Below are positions 15,005 to 17,078 of a stretch of DNA of 17,078 bases, piece after piece; positions within the stretch are counted from its first letter, which is position 1, and the number at the start of each line of letters is the position of its first letter. The notes beneath the pieces were generated by a model. It did not search any database and was not told the origin of the DNA. It was given only the letters and a program-made list of their open reading frames with translations. The DNA is from CAYLLN01 sp040901775. GTDB taxonomy: Bacteria; Planctomycetota; Planctomycetia; Pirellulales; Pirellulaceae. The DNA lies in the NCBI GenBank assembly GCA_040901775.1, contig JBBDYF010000211.1, positions 1 to 17,078 of the forward strand, given 5' to 3'. Both the position numbers and the translations under genes were made by a program.

Positions 15005-16039
15005 ATGGTTGTTGACGAACGCATGACATCGCTACCACACCAGCAGGCCGGCCCTCGTACTGCGTCGGCCGCTGGGCCGACTTTAATTTTGTGGGCCTAT
15101 GCGATCCCCATTGCAGCCATCCATGCCTTAGCGCTGCTCGTCTTGGTTCCCTGGCTGTTTTCGTGGTCGGGGGCGTTGCTGGGCGTGCTCGGCGTGCATC
15201 TGTTCGGAAATCTGGGCATCAACCTGGGCTACCACCGGCTGCTATCGCACCGCAGTTTTCGCACCCCCCAGTGGCTCGAGCGGACGTTCGTCGTCATCGC
15301 GCTGTGCTGCCTGCAAGATACGCCGATTCGCTGGGTGGCGACACACCGGCTGCATCACAACCACGCGGACGGCCCGGAAGATCCGCATTCCCCCTTGCAA
15401 AACTTTCTGTGGGGGCACATGGGCTGGCTCTTTCGCCGCAGCCCCACGTTGCACGACGTCTTCGTGTATCAGCGCTTCGCGCGCGATCTGATGGTCGATC
15501 CGTTCTATCTGTATCTCGAGAAACGCCCCTGGCTTTCGGGAACCGTCTATTTGTTCCACGCGCTAGGCTTTTTCCTGGTTGGTGCGGCGGCGGGCTGGTT
15601 GTTTACGGGTAGTCCCGCCGCGGGCCTGCAACTCGGTTTGAGCTGGCTGGTGTGGGGAGTGATCGCCCGCACCGTAGCCGTCTGGCACATCACTTGGAGC
15701 GTCAACTCGCTGACCCATCTGTTCGGCTATCGCACCTATGCCACCGACGAGAACAGTCGGAACAACTGGCTGGTCGCTTTGCTCAGCGCCGGCGAAGGCT
15801 GGCACAACAACCATCACTGGGATCCGGCCAGCGCCAGCGTTCAGCATCGCTGGTGGGAAATCGACTTCAGCTATTACACGATTCGCACACTCGAACGGGT
15901 CGGTCTGGCACGCGATGTTGTTCGGACCCGGCACGTTCGCCGGCAAGCCGCCCCGCCGGCGGAACTGGCGACAAAATCCGAGCTTGCTGCTACGGCCGAA
16001 CTTGTGGCGACGGGCGAAGTTCACCAGCAGCAGCCGTAA
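15005..16039 (+). CDS. Fatty-acid desaturase (acyl-CoA / acyl-lipid delta-9 type)
   Basis: The 344-residue membrane protein has the three histidine boxes that bind the di-iron centre of membrane desaturases: HRLLSH (77-82), HRLHHNH (114-120) and HNNHH (267-271), plus H237 in NSLTHLFG. Four membrane helices are arranged in two pairs (about 27-70 and 180-222 with neighbours). It would put a double bond into saturated acyl chains using O2 and an electron donor that is not encoded nearby. The start is uncertain: ATG at 15005 is used, but ATG at 15023 and TTG at 15002 are possible and none has a clear Shine-Dalgarno. The C-terminus (319-337) has three copies of a six-residue unit (AELATK, SELAAT, AELVAT) followed by a Gln tail. 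Boundaries of the catalytic core match the family. Confidence 0.93.
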   Translation: MVVDERMTSLPHQQAGPRTASAAGPTLILWAYAIPIAAIHALALLVLVPWLFSWSGALLGVLGVHLFGNLGINLGYHRLLSHRSFRTPQWLERTFVVIALCCLQDTPIRWVATHRLHHNHADGPEDPHSPLQNFLWGHMGWLFRRSPTLHDVFVYQRFARDLMVDPFYLYLEKRPWLSGTVYLFHALGFFLVGAAAGWLFTGSPAAGLQLGLSWLVWGVIARTVAVWHITWSVNSLTHLFGYRTYATDENSRNNWLVALLSAGEGWHNNHHWDPASASVQHRWWEIDFSYYTIRTLERVGLARDVVRTRHVRRQAAPPAELATKSELAATAELVATGEVHQQQP

Positions 16040-16075
16040 CGATTTTGCTCACGCTTCGCAGCAGCGTACAAAGCT

Positions 16076-16090
16076 GCGACCAGTGGTCGC
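16076..16090. repeat. Inverted repeat GCGACC-AGT-GGTCGC downstream of desaturase gene
   Basis: A perfect 6-bp stem with a 3-nt loop starts 36 nt after the desaturase stop. It lacks a T-run, so a terminator role is only possible. Confidence 0.4.
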
Positions 16091-16128
16091 GGTCTCCCCC
16101 GGCACTTTCCCAGCAGAGGGAGAAGTAT

Positions 16129-16147
16129 GGCAGGCAAGATGCCTGCC
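16129..16147. repeat. Inverted repeat GGCAGGC-AAGAT-GCCTGCC
   Basis: A perfect 7-bp stem (16129-16135 and 16141-16147) with a 5-nt loop. It resembles short dispersed hairpins that I recall from planctomycete intergenic DNA; only one copy is in this window. Confidence 0.5.
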
Positions 16148-16278
16148 CCACGCCGCCGTGAACGACGACATCCGCCCCACGGGGCGACTCTCCCAATCGC
16201 TCGCTGTCGCTGCTTGTTAGTGGACCCCGGCCACGTCGTAGTCGCGGGCAAGAGTGATTCCCGGCGTCAATCCTGGCG

Positions 16279-16413
16279 TCAACCCGTTAATGGTTTGCCC
16301 CTCGCTCGGGCGCGGCCCAGGGCGTCGTACACGTACTCAAAGGTGCTGGCCTGTTGGCCGTTGAACTTCCCCAACCCGGCTTCTATCCAGTGGGCCGCCG
16401 GGAGGGAGTTTCG
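16279..16413 (-). pseudogene. Possible YD-repeat (Rhs-like) fragment
   Basis: Between two in-frame stops the minus strand encodes 44 residues including FEYVYDALGRAR. The YVYDALGR core is what YD repeats of Rhs proteins look like. There is no start or continuation, so it is at best a remnant. Chance similarity cannot be excluded because only one motif is present. Confidence 0.35.
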
Positions 16414-16526
16414 CTAATCGCTGTCCGACTTTTTCGGCAGCGGCGGTTTTGCTAATAACTTGCAACTCGTTGGCATTGCATGACTTACGACACGACGAGT
16501 GATTCGCAAAACCCGTTTCGCTAATC
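16408..16526. repeat. Direct repeats of GTTTCGCTAATC
   Basis: The 12-mer GTTTCGCTAATC occurs at 16408-16419 and again at 16515-16526; a third version with two changes (GTTTTGCTAATA) lies at 16446-16457. The last exact copy forms the left arm of the inverted repeat at 16516-16542. Confidence 0.55.
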
Positions 16527-16542
16527 AGACCGATCAGCGAAA
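16516..16542. repeat. Inverted repeat TTTCGCTAATC / GATCAGCGAAA
   Basis: The arms (16516-16526 and 16532-16542) pair over 11 positions with one mismatch around a 5-nt loop. It is built on the direct-repeat word described for this region. Confidence 0.5.
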
Positions 16543-16570
16543 TGCACGAATCGCCGTGGCCCAAAAGTAG

Positions 16571-16596
16571 GTGCCACGGGCCCCGTCCCGTGGTAC
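16571..16596. repeat. Hairpin repeat GTGCCACGGG / CCCGTGGTAC
   Basis: A 10-bp stem (16571-16580 and 16587-16596, one G-T wobble) with a 6-nt loop. From memory, similar GTGCCACGG...CCGTGG hairpins are scattered between genes in planctomycetes; that needs a genome search. Confidence 0.6.
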
Positions 16597-16623
16597 TGGC
16601 ATTGCCAACGAATGCTGAATCTC

Positions 16624-16648
16624 AGGTTCCGCCCGGCGGTCGGAACCT
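16624..16648. repeat. Inverted repeat AGGTTCCG / CGGAACCT
   Basis: A perfect 8-bp stem (16624-16631 and 16641-16648) with a 9-nt loop, 27 nt after the preceding hairpin. Confidence 0.55.
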
Positions 16649-16891
16649 ACTCCCTTTGCCGTTCGGCCGCGAGCCAAGCCGGGGACTCGCCGGCGGACCC
16701 TGCCCAGCGAACGATCAACCAGGTTGCCAAAGAGCCGGCGCGCACGCTCCGCGCTACAACAACGAGATTGTACCCAGGCGAGGACAAACTGTCAATACGT
16801 TCACTTCTCCTTTTTGCATCCTCGGCTATTTTGGCGTTGCCGTTGGACGGGTTCCCCACTGGCAAGACGCTCACGCCCAGGCGGGGCCGAG

Positions 16892-17077
16892 CTACTGGCC
16901 GACGTAGGGGGTCACGTTCGCATCGTCGGCGCGGCAGCCGACTGGTTCTTCACTGAGCCACTGACCCGGCGTCGGGTCGAAGTAGCGAACGCGAAGATTT
17001 ACGAGAGTCGCGGGGTCGAGGTCGCGGCCGTTGGCGACGGCGCTGCTGGGCCAGGTCGTGGGCCTGCGCGGCGAAGT
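16892..17077 (-). pseudogene. Truncated Rhs/YD-repeat core C-terminal fragment (runs off window)
   Basis: The minus strand is open from the window edge to a TAG at 16892-16894 and encodes 61 residues. They include GRDLDPATLVNLRVRYFDP and then GQWLSEEPVGCRADDANV, ending TPYVGQ. This follows the Rhs-core consensus in which R-x-Y-D-P is followed by G-x-W/F-L-S-x-D-P-x-G and a D/A-N-x-Y-x-Y-V-G-N block. Rhs cores normally continue past YVGN into a variable tip; here a stop comes right after YVGQ. The expected glycine in DPATGL is also missing. A degraded or terminally truncated gene is the likeliest reading. The upstream part is outside the window, so a live gene with an unusual end is not excluded. 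Confidence 0.55.
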
Positions 17078-17078
17078 A

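Larger units (their letters stand above)
16040..16891. other. Gene-poor, repeat-rich tail with decayed sequence
   Basis: No intact gene can be supported across these ~850 bases. Open frames are short, shift strand and show no family motif. The stretch holds at least five inverted repeats, three copies of a TTTCGCTAAT-like word and one short minus-strand piece resembling a YD repeat. Its makeup looks like an accumulation of small dispersed repeats around a decaying Rhs-type gene. Confidence 0.6.

Noticed and set aside
15738..16220. Open frame overlapping the desaturase end and continuing past it
   Set aside because: Most of it is a shifted reading of the desaturase; the rest is repeat DNA.
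16612..16956. Plus-strand open frame of 114 codons in the repeat-rich tail
   Set aside because: It runs through hairpin repeats and across the antisense of the Rhs fragment, and has no Shine-Dalgarno or family motif.
1..17078. tRNA, rRNA, CRISPR array, or complete insertion sequence
   Set aside because: I saw no cloverleaf-like segment, no regularly spaced repeat array and no transposase motif. A weak tRNA could be missed without a covariance search.

Overview
The window looks like a chromosomal piece of a planctomycete, probably a Pirellulales-type bacterium. This is an inference from the high G+C content, the gene families (alternative complex III joined to a caa3-type oxidase, a short sigma-70-family regulator, Rhs-like debris) and the many short GC-rich hairpins between genes. 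No rRNA or other phylogenetic marker is present to fix the taxon.

Layout. Positions 82-660 (+) encode a sigma-70-family (ECF-like) sigma factor. It converges on the 3' end of a minus-strand respiratory super-operon of about 12.4 kb (13163 down to 765). Reading in the direction of transcription, that operon is: actA (pentaheme cytochrome c), actB (molybdopterin-oxidoreductase-like plus Fe-S protein), actC (NrfD-like), actD (DUF3341), actE (monoheme cytochrome c), actF (multi-helix membrane subunit), an uncharacterised 132-residue single-helix membrane protein, a SCO1/SenC copper chaperone, coxB (CuA subunit with fused cytochrome c), coxA (haem-copper subunit I), coxC (subunit III) and coxD (small subunit IV). 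Ten of the eleven junctions overlap, seven of them by exactly 4 nt (ATGA or GTGA). This points to translational coupling of the whole module. Together the products would take electrons from membrane quinol through ACIII and pass them, via haem c domains, to a caa3 oxidase that reduces O2. The oxidase would then pump protons.

Upstream of actA on the same strand lies a membrane-embedded M50 (site-2-protease-type) metalloprotease with two C-terminal CBS domains (13275-14375). A divergent control region of about 308 bp (14376-14683) separates it from a plus-strand pair: a GlsB/YeaQ/YmgE-type small membrane protein and a three-histidine-box fatty-acid desaturase. Both are membrane-stress or membrane-lipid type functions.

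The last kilobase (16040-17078) has no intact gene. It holds a cluster of inverted repeats, a repeated TTTCGCTAATC word, and degraded minus-strand pieces that look like Rhs/YD-repeat protein, one of them running off the window edge.

The central operon is a known type of system and not a new one. The less explained items are the conserved-looking 132-residue protein between actF and SCO, the substituted proton-channel positions in CoxA, and the hairpin/Rhs-remnant tail.
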